A program made the translations under genes and the position numbers. A DNA stretch of 64,000 nt from Citrus sinensis (lineage: Eukaryota; Streptophyta; Magnoliopsida; Sapindales; Rutaceae), in NCBI RefSeq assembly GCF_022201045.2, contig NC_068556.1:186001-250000 (forward strand), in the 5' to 3' direction. Positions 10,981 through 23,600 of the stretch are shown here, piece after piece. Each line of letters opens with the position of its first letter. Within the stretch, counting starts at the first letter, position 1. The notes beneath the pieces are model-generated. The model worked only from the letters and a program-made list of their open reading frames with translations, searched no databases and was not told the origin of the DNA.

Positions 10981-13900
10981 TCAATCACCTCTGTTAGACA
11001 GATTTTGGGGTGTTAATTGGCTCACAAAATTAAAGATTCAAGTGATGTGATGTTATCTAGACTTAATTTGCAAATCTTGGTAATAAGATTATTATTATTT
11101 ATCATAATTAATGATATACTCTTAGATGGGTGTATCGTGTATCAATCTGCAATTGATTAATATGGACAACTTTTAACATTGTGATTTTTCCCAAGGGTTA
11201 CATTTTTAATGAGTTAACTTTTAGTGATTGGCGCATATAAAAGTGTGTGTGTCCTTTGGGAGCTCCAATGGAGTTCAAAAGCGGCCAGATTTTACGATGG
11301 CGAAAAAGCATGTGTAATGCTATCAAGAACTTTGATATTGTGAGAACATTGTTTACAAAACAGAGACCAAACCAAAGTTAAGCGGTTGAATTTGAGAAAG
11401 TGTGCGGAATAAACTTGATCTTTATTTCAAATTTGACCTCTTTCTTATGAGAATAAATTTCTAGAACATTCTAGATCGAGGGAGAGGTCTCAATGGACTA
11501 CTTCATCTAAGGCAGCTATTGGGTAGACTTGCAATTTGCCATATAAGGAATAAGAGATACTAAAAAAAATAAAAATAAAAAATCAAGCGATTAGTATCCG
11601 TGGATTCAATCGAAAATCCGTGGATGCCGATACAACCAAGTACAAATGGGCTTGGGCCTGGACAGGACAGGATAATTAGTCCGTGTGAAAAGGTGCAAAG
11701 GGGGTGAAGGAATAGTGTAACCAATCCAACAGCAACACCAACGCTATCGAGTTTCTTTTTCTTCAAGCTAAGCCAAGCCAACAGAAGGCATGCGACTGTG
11801 CGTGTTTAATGTTGTTTTAGATTTGTTCTTCTCTTCTCTTCTCTTCTCAAGCATCTACATTAAGTTCCACATACATGCAACAGCTACTCAGTATCTTCTT
11901 TTTCAAATAATAATGCTTATGTTTATGTTTTAATTATTATTTACTTATAATAATAAGAATAATAATAACATTAAGCTAGCTGGTCCTCTAATCTTGAGGT
12001 CGGGTTGGTAGTTCTGAATGCGATGCCAATTAGAAATCGATTTATCAGGTGCCTTTACTATCTTCTGTTGCAACTTTTTGATTAACACTGTATAGGTCAT
12101 TAATAGTAGCTTAGCCGATGCTTATCTAGAATGAGTGGAAGAACTTTCTGTCTATTATTATTGTTATTATTGCCTGGTTGATTAATTATATGACTACTCT
12201 GTATCTAGTTGTCCCGAATCTCATCTCATCCTCCTTGAGATTGATTGAGATTTGAGAACAGCAACAGCATGCAAGAGAGTCTGTCACATTTAATTATAAC
12301 TAAGCATTTTAATTTGGCTGTTATATGTATGTTGGATGTCATAAGAAACAATATAAATTAAGGATGGATGAAACGCGAATTTTGGTCTTGGAGGTCTTTA
12401 ATCTTTCCCTTCCCAGCTGTAACCATGTCTTCCTGCAACTACAGGCTCCATTGCTCAGGCCTTCCAAGCTCAGCTGCTCGGGACCTCTGCAACCGGAGAA
12501 TAATTGATTCCTGGCCCGGATGCAATGGAGAGTGGATGACAAGCTATACTTCCTGTCGGCATAGACTTGTTAGAAAAGCTACATTAATTGTATTTCTCTT
12601 TAAGAAAACTTCGATCCCAAGAGCTCGACCACAGGTTTGCTAGTCTAATAAAGTACATGTCGCCCTCTGTACTCAAGGGTAATTGCCGATCGAGCCTGTT
12701 GAATTACTACCCATACGTCACGTGGAGAAAACTTGGTCCCAATTGATTTTGGACACTAATTTGATTTGCCTAGCGTTTGGCACTGGGCAGCAGCCACAAA
12801 ACGATTCGGTCTTTAATTAATTAACCAAAAGTTTCATTGTCGAGCATATAACAAAAACGTACAAGAAACCACAAAAATCTTTTGTTTTTGGGATAAAAAA
12901 AGTAATGAGCAATGCCGGAGAGCTTTAGTTTGCTTTCTTTTTTCTTCTTTTTCACTTTTGTATGAGATCATGAAGTTGAATTATATCCCGAAGGCAGCAG
13001 TCATTTGCAAATTTGCCCCAGAACTCAGCAACTTATAATAAGAGATTTATGGATTGTGGCATCAGCATGGGGCTGGGTTGGGGTACTTGGTAAATCACTG
13101 TCAAAAAGTTAGGTTTCATGTATGAATAATTGTTGTAAAGCAAAGTTAGAAAAAGAGAAGCCCTCGATCTCAATCTCATTGCTTTAAAAAAAATAAAAAT
13201 AAAGAGTAAGTGGAGTTGAATTGAACTTCCTTTTTGAACATGACATATGAAAGCATCTCTCAGCCTTCAGTCTTAACTTTTTTTCCTTTTGTTTTAGGGT
13301 CGGTGGCTGTCCATATCACCTTTCCATCTACTTGTTCCACTTGTCTCTTTCTTATTCCTTTCTCTGCCCTCTTTTTTACCGAAACACCCCTTGTATACGC
13401 TCGGTTGCTCCCATTTATGAATTATTATGATGAGTATATATCCAGCAGCAGCAGCATAGCCTTTGCATTGAAACGGAACCTCTAATAATTTCACAAAGTT
13501 TCTATTATTTATTGCTCGCACTACAAGTATTTTAATAGCTTATATGATATATCATAAGTCCTGAGATAAAATTAACGAAAATTTGTGAGTTTAATAATAA
13601 TTTTTTTTTTAAAAAAAAAACTTTGAGATCTTGAGATCTTTCAATGGTGAGGGCAGGAGATTCCATTGTGATGTAATCATTCGCTCCTATAGTTGTTCCA
13701 TTCAACTAAAGAAGTTATCTTCAAGACTACACTGCTTGTTTTGTGTGCATTTATTGACTACTTACGCAGCCTTGGTCTTTGAATGCGTTTCAATATCATT
13801 GGCACGACACACGCAAAAAAGGGAGAAAAAAAAAGTGAGAAAAAAAAAAGGAGTAACCCAGAAATAAAGGAGCTTTTTGGGCACCGAAAAAGGTATTGTC

Positions 13901-14868
13901 TGGTCAAATTTCTGTATCATCATCATCAACTTTGTTTGGTATTCACAAACAATTGTATCAAAGATTGATGTAGTTCCGTGGAGATTTTGAGGAATCGATT
14001 GATCAATAATTGAATTGTAAAATGCGGATACTTTTATCTGCTTCTAGCGAAATATTTGGCATTTGGTCCAGAACAAATCACCTAACAGAGAAAAAAAAGT
14101 GGCAAAAATTCAGATGGCCCACCCTGTGGATTCTGCATTGTTGCATTGCAACACATTTCCTTCGACTTTGGGAAAATAATTATTCACATTTCTCTTGAGC
14201 ACTCAGGGGATGAGATTCCACTCCCGAGCCAAGTCTGTCCACTATTCCGCAGAATCTTAGCCTATCTTTTCAGTCGAGAAAATATATTCTATAATCTCAA
14301 TTTCCAGTTCCGTATAATAAATAATAGGATGTTGTTAAATTCAAGATTAATTTATAAGGCGACAAGCATTGTGTATTTAATTATATAATCACTGTATGTA
14401 TATGTTTACACAGACATACACACTATGATAAATGCATCTAAATTTTTACTCGACTACATGTAGCTAGTCAGGAATCTCATTAGTCTTTTACGATTGAACT
14501 TTTACTTTTACTTTTACTGTTATATATATTTTTTATTACAAGTCATATACTTTAATTTGAAAGAATCAGTTGGCACTTGGAAGTGAGATGATCAGGTTAC
14601 TTAGCTGTGAAGATGTTAGTAATCTAAGTAAATACAACAGACAAACAAGGCCATAATTGTAATTTAAGAACATCAAACTTTAACTTCAAGTGCCCCCACT
14701 TTGAAAATACTTTATATATATATATATATATATATATTTCTTTTTTAATGTTGGACACAATGCTAACTTTACTATATAACGCAGCTGAATCACATACAAT
14801 CTCCCCCTTTTCTCACTCTCTCTTCTTTTTCACCTTGTTTCTTCTTCTTGCGCGTCTCTCAATAGTTG
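10981..14868. other. Intergenic DNA between the DUF599 and bZIP genes
   Basis: No gene is supported. Short frames at 12325-12643 and 13234-13521 overlap on both strands without motifs. A (TA)n tract lies at about 14711-14738 in the likely bZIP promoter, followed by a CT-rich leader (about 14800-14850). Confidence 0.5.
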
Positions 14869-14970
14869 ATGAATAACGATGATGAAGGACCATGCAGCAG
14901 CAGGAGTTGCAGAGAGGTTAGGCTCGGGGCCTGGAGAAATTATGAAACGAAGCCCCTCAGAGCTGGCTTT
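14869..14970 (+). other. Short reading frame overlapping the bZIP start codon
   Basis: An ATG ten bases upstream of the chosen bZIP start opens a 33-codon frame in another register, ending with TGA at about 14968-14970 inside exon 1. Ribosomes initiating there would bypass the main start. It could reduce translation of the bZIP, or the transcript may start downstream of it. Confidence 0.35.
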
Positions 14971-17900
14971 TGAAGAGTTCTTTTCTAGTGAAATTGAACC
15001 AACTCCAACTCCAACACCAACTCCAAACCCAAATCCAAATCCAACTGTTGATGATCATAACATTAATAATAACATCAATAATAATATTGCTAATATTCAT
15101 CAGCATCAGCATCTGCATCACCATTTCTTTCAGGACGGTCATGACCAACATCTTTCTTTCGCTTTCAAAAACCATCGGGTAACTTCCTTTTTTTTTTTTT
15201 TTTTTTAATCATATTAATTATTATCAATTCAATTGATTTTCACTATCTGTGGGATGTGTGTATGTGTAAATAATAAATTACGTTTCGTGGATATCAATTT
15301 TAGAATATGGATTCATTTGTTGTACAGCACGCAAGCTATATATAGATTATATTATAAAGATGCATAGCACCACAAGTTTTTTTTGTTTTTTTTTGAGTTG
15401 TTTTTATTTCGACTGTAGTAGAATAAGGCTAGTAGGGTAAGAGAAAGGCCACGTCGTTCTGGATTTGTCGGCTTTTGGGTTTGGCCAATTAGTAACTGAC
15501 AATAACAATCTTATGTCGGGTTTTCTTGACTTTGTTCCTGTCCTAGCGCACTCAAAAGAAATAAGAATGATTCATTCATTCATACGTGACTATTTTGCTT
15601 GTCTTTTATGAAATTAATAAAAAAAAAAAGAAAAAGTATCCAAATTAGAGAATCTGGGCCTAGACTAATACAATTTTTCTGTCTAACAAACCCACAAAAT
15701 TAGAGATTACAACGCCCTTAAAGTTCTGTAGTTGCAGCCGCATAAAAGATCTTAATAAACCTCCGCCACAAAATAAATTCGTACTTAAAAACAAATTATA
15801 AAGAAGAAATAGAGAATTCAAAGGTTCAAGAACCTTTAAAATTGTACCATCCCTGGGGACAGTCTACTTATTACCCAACTATTTTTGAGAAATACCTCCG
15901 TGGGTTCTGCACCGCGTCATTACGTTGAGACCAATCAAGCCCTGTCATTTGGTAAGTCCGCTAGATCCCTTGGTGAGACCTGGAATATATATTTTTTAAT
16001 TTCAAAGATATTGGGGGCACAAAGCATTTTATTTGTTGGTATGCTTACTAATTGCCAGGTCTTGATTGGTTGAATATACTGCTGAGATTGTGCACTCGGA
16101 CAGAGGACTTTTTCGTAGTGTTTGGGAAGAGAAAGAAAGTGCTAGAACACAAGAGAGGATATATATGTTACAAAATTCCTCTTTTATTTAATATCTTAAG
16201 AACAATAACATTTAAGATATTAGCCGAGTAATTTTTAAATAATTTTATTCGGCTGATCATTTATCCTAAAATAAATAGATCTAAATTTATTTTAAACTTT
16301 TCTCACTCTCGTACTTAAAAAAGAGAAAAAAGAATTGTGTTGGACACGTAGCATTTATATATACTTTTAATACTAAAACTAAAAAAAAAAATTGTTTAAA
16401 ATCGTTAGTGTTAGGACTTTTAGTTGTTCTGAAATTGTATCTTTGATCTTGTTGATACATGTATGGGTTAATTACCGTAAATTAATAAGAAAATTATTTT
16501 GCATGGAAATTAATGAAAGCAGGATGATGAGGATATGGCGATGAAAGGAATAATATCGTCAAATACAGGCACAGGGGGAGTGAGTGTGACGACAGGAAAC
16601 CTTCACAAACGATGGTCTCAATCTCAAAATCCCAATTCCAGTAAGCGTTCCACAATTGTTACTACCACCACCATTGATTCCCAGTCATCCATTTGTGGCA
16701 GTGTTACTGGTAGGACTACTTTTATACTTACATAGTTATACACACACACACACACACACACAAACACACACCTATCATTAATACTAATTTAATTATTATT
16801 GTAGAAGGGTAGTATTAGATCAATTAACTAATCATGAGGTTTTGATTTATGATCATTAACGCATATGGTCTGGAATTTGGATGACAGGAAATTGGTCAGC
16901 TGCAACTCCAACGTCTGGTGATAAAACAAACACCATAGATTGTAAAGCAAGACTAGCTTCAAGTGGTTCCTCCGCTGACCATTCTGATGACGAAGACCTG
17001 GAAATTGAAGCTGGTCCTTGTGAACAAAGCACTGACCATCCCATTGATTTAAAACGTATTCGAAGGTATCTACTATTTCTGTTTTAATTAATTCATACCC
17101 TCTTTCCCCTCTCTCTCTCCCTCAATAGATTATATATATAGACTATGGTAATATGATCTAGTGGGCGACCGCTGACACAGATTCCGACGGATCTAGCTAG
17201 AGAAGGACTGGTTATTTATGCTCAAAACTGTTAATTATATTGTGGTTAATTCCAGGATGGTCTCAAACCGGGAGTCTGCGAGGCGATCGAGGAAAAGAAA
17301 GCAAGCACATATGCAAGAGCTTGAATTACAGGTTAATTTATAATGTTGTTCACGTTCACACTAATTAATATAATCACCATGATCCCGCCCCCGCGGGGGG
17401 ATGTGGTGCGCCAAGGTTAATATATATTTGGTAATTGAAAAGGGCTTAATTATTTTATTGGGATTGGGGGAATGATCGACTATCAGGTTGAGCGACTGAA
17501 AGGAGAAAATGCTACTCTATACAAGCAATTTACAGATGCTGCTCAACAGTATAAAGAGGCCAACACTAATAATAGAGTGCTTAAATCGGATGTGGAAGCT
17601 CTTAGAGCCAAGGTATATATTATATCATATATGGTTCCCTCCAAATCAATAAGTTTTTGTGCTTTATTTTTTATTTTATCCGAAAAATGGTTAATGTGTG
17701 ATTGTAAATTGTAAATTGTTTTGTAGGTGAGGTTGGCTGAAGACGTAGTGTCTGTAGGATCCTTAACCTGTGGACTGAACCAACTTCTTCAGAGCCATTT
17801 GAGTCCAGTACTGCAACCAATCAATTCTATTATTACTAGTCATAACAATAATAATAATAATAATAATATTGGTCGTCATCAGCTTGCGAACGTCTCGCCA

Positions 17901-18065
17901 ACGCTCACAGTTCCTGGAAATGGCGCATCATTTTCTGCAATCTCCTCAACTTCTGGGCATCGTTCATCCCTTGGAGTTGGACTTGCAAATCCCGACATCC
18001 ACAATTCCAATAACACTGCCGTAAACGATGCTTTAAGCTGTGTATCATCAGATATTTGGCCTTAA
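14879..18065 (+). CDS. Group C (Opaque2/bZIP9-like) bZIP transcription factor, six exons
   Basis: Exons are 14879-15178, 16523-16709, 16888-17065, 17256-17331, 17487-17612 and 17727-18065 (stop included). All introns are GT-AG and phases match, giving 401 aa. The basic region (about residues 217-238) holds the invariant N226-x7-R234 (NRESARRSR), followed by a long zipper with leucines at 244, 251, 258, 279 and 286, then a conserved VEALRAKVRLAED end. The N-terminus has the MKRSPSELAFEEF motif seen in group C factors, then Pro/Thr, Asn and His runs. An intron splits codon 222 inside the basic region. Group C bZIPs are nuclear, bind ACGT-core sites, often as heterodimers with group S1, and act in energy and seed-storage control. 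The late zipper resembles bZIP9 most, but the exact orthologue is unverified. Intron 1 is long (1,344 bp). Confidence 0.92.
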
Positions 18066-18329
18066 TTAATTATTAGAACCTTTTCTTTTTCCTTTTTTAT
18101 ATTTCATATACTCATATGTCTATCTCTGCATTCTAGGTTATTGTCTTGTAGAATTTATTTGATGTCTTACTGATTTGCATTGAGACTTTATTTAAGCAGT
18201 TAGATGTCTTATTATATATGTAATTAATAATGATGTGCTAGATCTATAATGCAAATTGAATTTTCATTATGGCAAAATGAAGGGAACAAATTAATGAAGA
18301 ATGTACAATTAGAGCTTGGACAAATATCA

Positions 18330-18908
18330 TCAGCCCATCATCAATTCAAACTCACAAAAATCAACCTTCCCATCAAGATTCAAATCAACAACCTTCAACA
18401 TTTTTTCAATCTCACCCATATCCCATCCTTTGTCCAACCCCAAGCATTCAAGCACTCTCTTCAACTCACTTGCATCAATATATCCATTGCCATCTTCATC
18501 AAAAATCTTGAAAGCTTTGCGTAGCAATTCATCTCGCCCACACCCTTCTCCATCAAGCTCTCCAAGACCAAGACCAAGAGCTTCTTCAACGGGCACTTCA
18601 TCTTCTAGGCCAGTGCCGGGCAGATCAAAGCTTGACTTCTCGTCTTCGTTGTATATTAAACCGAGCTTCTCCACAACTTTCTTTGCTCTTTCCTTCTTAA
18701 TCTTCCCATTCTTTTCCATGCCGAAGACTGCTCTTAATGCACGCAGCATCAAGTCATCAACTGGACCTGCAGTTTCTGTTTGTTGCTCACACTCACGAGT
18801 GGAATTTGTAACAATATTATGACTTGAGCTTGACCTTGGTCTCGAAACTCCAATGGCTTGCACCAAGTCTCCAATCAAACGAGAGCAAGCCCCAGAAATG
18901 CCCAGCAT
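18330..18908 (-). CDS. Calmodulin-like EF-hand calcium-binding protein
   Basis: This is a single-exon gene of 192 aa. The first ATG in frame is at 18908 (MLGISGAC...); the open frame upstream of it begins with TTG and is not used. Two canonical EF-hand loops lie at residues 137-148 (DEDGNGYIDASE) and 175-186 (DLNLDGKVDFCE), each with Asp at position 1 and Glu at 12. A degenerate first hand is visible at about 63-74 (GMEKNGKIKKER) and lacks the acidic ligands. The short hydrophobic N-terminus, Ser-rich stretch and C-terminal paired hands resemble the plant CML45/46-type calmodulin-like proteins, which act as calcium sensors. The 3' end faces that of the bZIP gene, about 265 bp away. The specific CML number is not established. 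Confidence 0.87.
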   Translation of the reverse strand: MLGISGACSRLIGDLVQAIGVSRPRSSSSHNIVTNSTRECEQQTETAGPVDDLMLRALRAVFGMEKNGKIKKERAKKVVEKLGLIYNEDEKSSFDLPGTGLEDEVPVEEALGLGLGELDGEGCGRDELLRKAFKIFDEDGNGYIDASELKRVLECLGLDKGWDMGEIEKMLKVVDLNLDGKVDFCEFELMMG

Positions 18909-18934
18909 GTTGTTATGCCAAAACAATAATGTAC

Positions 18935-18983
18935 GAGACTATGCCAAGTTATTCGTTGCAGAGACTATGCCAAGTTATTCGTT
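18935..18983. repeat. 26-bp tandem duplication just upstream of the EF-hand gene
   Basis: The unit beginning gagactatgccaagttatt is present at 18935-18960 and again at 18961-18983 (23 bases identical). It sits 27-75 bp before the EF-hand ATG on the minus strand, in its 5' UTR or core promoter. Confidence 0.85.
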
Positions 18984-19045
18984 TATTCATTAACGTGCAT
19001 GTCCCTTATATAATCAAATCCATTGAATTGCACCCTCGGATTTGA

Positions 19046-19390
19046 TAATAATCACTAGAAATGCCATCTTTCAAATAATTACAAATTTAAATATATCGTT
19101 ACACCTTAAATCGGATTAATTTGTAGACATGAGTGCTAGCTGTCCAAAATGTATGGAATATATATTAGTTGTAGCAGGGACAGTGAGAGTGTTAAGTGCG
19201 TTGTGTACATCTTAAATAATTTTAAGTTCAGTGCATTAAACAACTCTGCGCAGATCACAATTGCTTTTATCGTGTCGTACAACCCACGACATCTTCTTTG
19301 CATCTACTTGTTACCGTAACATAAAAAGAGTAGATCTGATTTTTTATTTTTTTTTAATCTTAGTTTTTCTCCTTTCAATGTGTTATACCA
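19046..19390. other. Upstream region of the EF-hand gene, nothing else recognised
   Basis: This should hold the minus-strand promoter of the EF-hand gene. No specific element could be assigned. Confidence 0.4.
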
Positions 19391-19393
19391 TAA

Positions 19394-19699
19394 GTGCATG
19401 TTTGGGATTGTCACGAATTCTTAAATATTATATAATGTGAGAATAAATTTTACAGTTGTAAGGAGAATCGTTCGAGCCCCCACGATATTTCTTCAATTAT
19501 GAAAAATAATTGAGTGAAGGCCGTTTTCTCTTTTTTAAAATGTAGGTGAAGGTAAACGTCGCTCGAATATTAAAGATGATTAAAATCTAAACAATCCTAT
19601 ATAAGATAAAGTAAAAATAATCCTAATAATTGTGTTTGAAATATATCAGTATTATAAATCCTGAAATCAGTAACTAAATTTAATAATCCCAGGACGCAC
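19394..19699. mobile_element. Tourist-like MITE, TAA target duplication
   Basis: The left end gtgcatgtttgggatt is complementary to the right end aatcccaggacgcac with a few mismatches. TAA flanks both sides (19391-19393 and 19700-19702). At 306 bp with no open frame, it fits a non-autonomous PIF/Harbinger element. Its TIR resembles that of the 1.6-kb element, but the interior differs. Confidence 0.72.
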
Positions 19700-19702
19700 T
19701 AA

Positions 19703-20605
19703 GAGATTCACACGGTAAGCCCACTCCGGTGCTGTGCTCAAGTTTTGTTTTTAAAGTCAACCAACGGGCAATGAACAAGAATTTGTTCGTATTTATTTAA
19801 AGGTGACAGAGAATCCAACTCACCCAGAGAGTGATGATCATGTATAAATTTCCGACTGCAGTAGGCAGCTTCTGTGAAGCACCAAATACATAGAGATGCT
19901 ACTTCATCACTATTTTATTTTATTTTTTGAAACTGGATGCTTCAAATCTTAAAATATCTCCGTTGAATGCAGATTTGAGATCTTTATATAATAATAGGGA
20001 TGGTAATTTTCAACTATTATGAACACAGCACATGAGAAGGCAGAAACAGCTTTAATTAGTAGTTGATGTACCTAGTAAATTATTTGCTATTTTAATAATT
20101 TCAATATTGCTTTCTGTCCGTCATCCTGGATCGCCTTACCCATATCCTTGCATGCTTAATGGACAATAGAAAGAAAAATACCGCATTTTTGGGTTTCTAG
20201 GATCTTGATAAATAATTAAGAACCTAAATTCATCTTAAATTTGGCAGATGAAGGCAATAATAGACACAGCAATGAAATGTATACTACTTATGAATGATAA
20301 TTTCTAAATCAATCAATGTATAGGTAGGTGCATGATCGAAGCTTGCCTATCAACTTCCGGCCTCAACCATGAGCTGCTATGGCCAAAAATGAGCAAATCC
20401 TTCTCCGTCCTAAGTGTAAACGTATACTAATGAAAATAATCTCTATCAGATGTTTACTTCATCGTTCATCCTTCGGATCCAAATTTGAGGGGCAATATCA
20501 CTTACTGAATTTGCAGGTTTCAAGATAATAGTGCAGGTATAAGTAAAAAGAGCAAGGGGTTTGTGTGTGTCTGTCTATATATATATATATATATATTGTA
20601 CATTT
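19703..20605. other. Intergenic DNA downstream of the ABC1/beta-lactamase gene
   Basis: No gene is supported. A (TA)n tract at about 20577-20596 lies directly beyond the minus-strand stop codon at 20606, so it is probably in the 3' UTR of that gene. Confidence 0.5.
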
Positions 20606-23600
20606 TCAATTAATCAATGGCTGACCAAGATCTTGCGGTGTATCATGCTCCACTTCAGCAAATCTCAAGTAGTCCTCTGGTACCGGGAGATTCAGCTCTG
20701 AACACACAAAATGGATGATTCTTCCAGTGGTTGCACCAAAAGACATTTTGTTCAGGGTCACTGCTATAGCGAACCTGTTATTCACGTCGCAGAAACCTGT
20801 TGATCCACCCATGCCTGAGTGGCCAAAACCAATATAGGATCCATCCCTTGTGTTATATCTCTTAAACCCGAGTCCAAATCTCCCATTTGGCAAGGCCAAA
20901 TCCCCATAATCACCCACTCCCAAGAATGCATCATGTATCCTGGGATTATTAAATATCTTTCTGACATTACTGCTCTGCGGCTCATCAGTGTTTGAAATGC
21001 TGTCAGTTGTGCTTGTGTTACTGCTACTGGTCTCAATATTTATGAGCCTGGCATAAGTGTCACCACTAGCAGTTCTAATGTGACTACCACCCTCAAGATC
21101 TTTAGTGTATTTATGGCCGTGCTCAGAGTTATTTGTTTTGTTCTTCAAAGCAGCAAGTAACTCCTTCTTAGTTCCTTTCTGCTTTTTTGAGGTCTCATGA
21201 GAAGGAAATTTGGGGATGTGGGGGTGGCTGCCAAGTGGTGGCTTGGACAAACGAGAATGTGGAGGTGGGACTACACCACCATCAGCTAGCGCCGCATAGT
21301 AGCGAGCAAGTGCACGGGCTGAACAATGTCCATTAGCAGCAGGTATGATGGCACGGCGAATGTTGAGCATGTTAAATACAGCTGGTGTGATGGCAGCTAA
21401 TTGGGAAATCTTGTCAGGCTGGAATGAGGAGGGCAGGCGCAGGTCAGGGCGATTGTTAATCCCTGAGACCTTGTTGAGATCATCCGTGTCTATTGTAAGG
21501 CTTGCAAGTCGAGATTCCACACCTGGGGGAGCCATTGATTAAAACTATTTCAATTTACATTAACTAATAGTGTGGATCTTTTAAGTTAATTTGGGACACA
21601 ATTTGATTACATGCAATCCAATGCTGAAAATCTAAAATCAAAAGGTAGCATTTAATGTTTGCCAATTCATAAACCCTCTCTACCAGTGGACTGACTGGAG
21701 ACTTTTTATTTTATTATTATTATTATATTTTTTTTTTCACAGAGAGCGAGTGAATGGAATTAAATGACCAATAATTTGTATAGGGCTAGGCAGTCTCTTT
21801 TGGGTTAAATCAGACTTTTGGGTATTGATACCGTTTTGTATAGCTTTGACTGAATAATATGTCTATTATTTGTTAATACAAATACTCATAGTTTTCTCAT
21901 CAAAGAAAATAAAAAATCAAAAACCTCCACCATGAAGAAAAACTAATAAATAAAAGATATTGAATAAAGGAAAAGCGCTTGTAGCATGTTAACATGATCT
22001 TTGTATTTGGTGAAGCAAGAAGTTAGTACCTGGTGGAATTCCGATATAAAGCTCACCATCAATAGAGAGTGGTTGAATTATTCCTTCTTCAAGAATCTCC
22101 TGAAATTTCTTCCCAGATGCACGCTGGTTTTTCCAAACACATTATTAGAATGTCTGACAAAACAAAGTTTGAGGGTACAGCAAGTTTTCTTATCACTCCT
22201 AAGGCTTCAATAAACAGATCAAACTGACCACCATATCTAATACCAATCAGCATATAAGTAAGATCACACATCTGTTAAATTTGTCACCATGCAGCAAGAC
22301 ATCAGGGACAGGCAAAAAATGGAACTTGAGAGGCCAGCCTATCTATAATAACAATTTAAGAGGACGCATGCTACGGCCACTATATTTATATATACCTAAT
22401 TTTTCTCTTCCAAAAATTGGGGAAGCCAAGCTCCACCCCTGCAATATAAGTGAGAAATAATGGCCTAAATATATAATACCTCAATTATTCCACCGCACAG
22501 CCAACCAAAAGACAGATAGTGATACAACTGCTCTTGGCCAGGTTCAGTTTCAGGTGCCGACAAGGCAATCCGATTCAAACATTCATCCCAGTCACATATT
22601 AGCAAAGGATTCTCTGAACTAAGGTCAACCGACACATTATGCAAACCACTTGTGTGATTAAGCACATGATGAACCTGAAAAGGAAAACCAAATCATATAC
22701 ACAAGAATTAGAGAAGGCGTACATCTTATTTTCAGATGATAATGAAAAGAGATTAGCAGTTGTGGGATAAGATTTATTACCTTTATGAGATCTTTCCCAT
22801 TAGATTTAAACTCAGGCCAAATGTTTGCAATATTCTCCTCAAGCTTGAGTTTTCTGCAAGAACAAACCCCAAAATTTGTGTAAATGCACAAAGCAATTAA
22901 ACCATATCCATTTATTTGAAATCCTTGTGGATTGATTTTCTAATTTCAACTGTATTCCAACAGTTCGAGTAGATGAAAACTTTAGTGATTTTTTCTTTTT
23001 TAATTTAACAATGAATGAATTCCTTTACATATTTACCCATAATTATTCTATGTATTATTGTAAATTTACCCTTAAATTGTACTGCTTGAAAAAATTGTAC
23101 TGCATAAAAAAAATACGACTCATAGGTCCCTTTATGACAAGTGGAAAAAATTGAAAAGTGCAAAAGAGGACTTAAAAGGGGAATTTTGCAGGAGAATTGG
23201 CCCCCCAAAATATATATATATATATATATAAGGACAAAAACTTCCATTAAGAGCTGAGAATTGTGAGGGGACAGATACTTTCCGGGAAGTATGTAACAGA
23301 CCCAACTAAAGTTCAAAATTTACAAACCTAAAGCTCTACTACACCCATCTAGAAAAATAACATACCCATTGTCAACAAGCCAATGTAACATTCCTGCTGT
23401 GATACCCTTTGTCACGGAAAAAACAGGAAAAAGACTATCTGGCTGAACTGGACGAGGATCATATCTGCCAAGCATGCCAGCAGAGGTGTCAATAATGACC
23501 TCGCCATCTTTGTACGCACAAACCTTAAGACAACATTATAAAATTTCATCAAAATGAAGAAGAATATACGCTACAGGTCAACCTTTTCATGTCAAAGGCA

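Noticed and set aside
12325..12643. Overlapping + and - frames as a small gene
   Set aside because: Three overlapping frames on two strands, none with a recognisable motif, splice context or repeated domain.
13780..13870. Lys-rich frames near 13783-13968
   Set aside because: They arise from poly(A)/GA runs, and no domain or splice context supports them.
18330..18926. Starting the EF-hand protein at 18926
   Set aside because: The codon there is TTG on the minus strand; the first ATG in frame is at 18908 and gives the usual short hydrophobic N-terminus.
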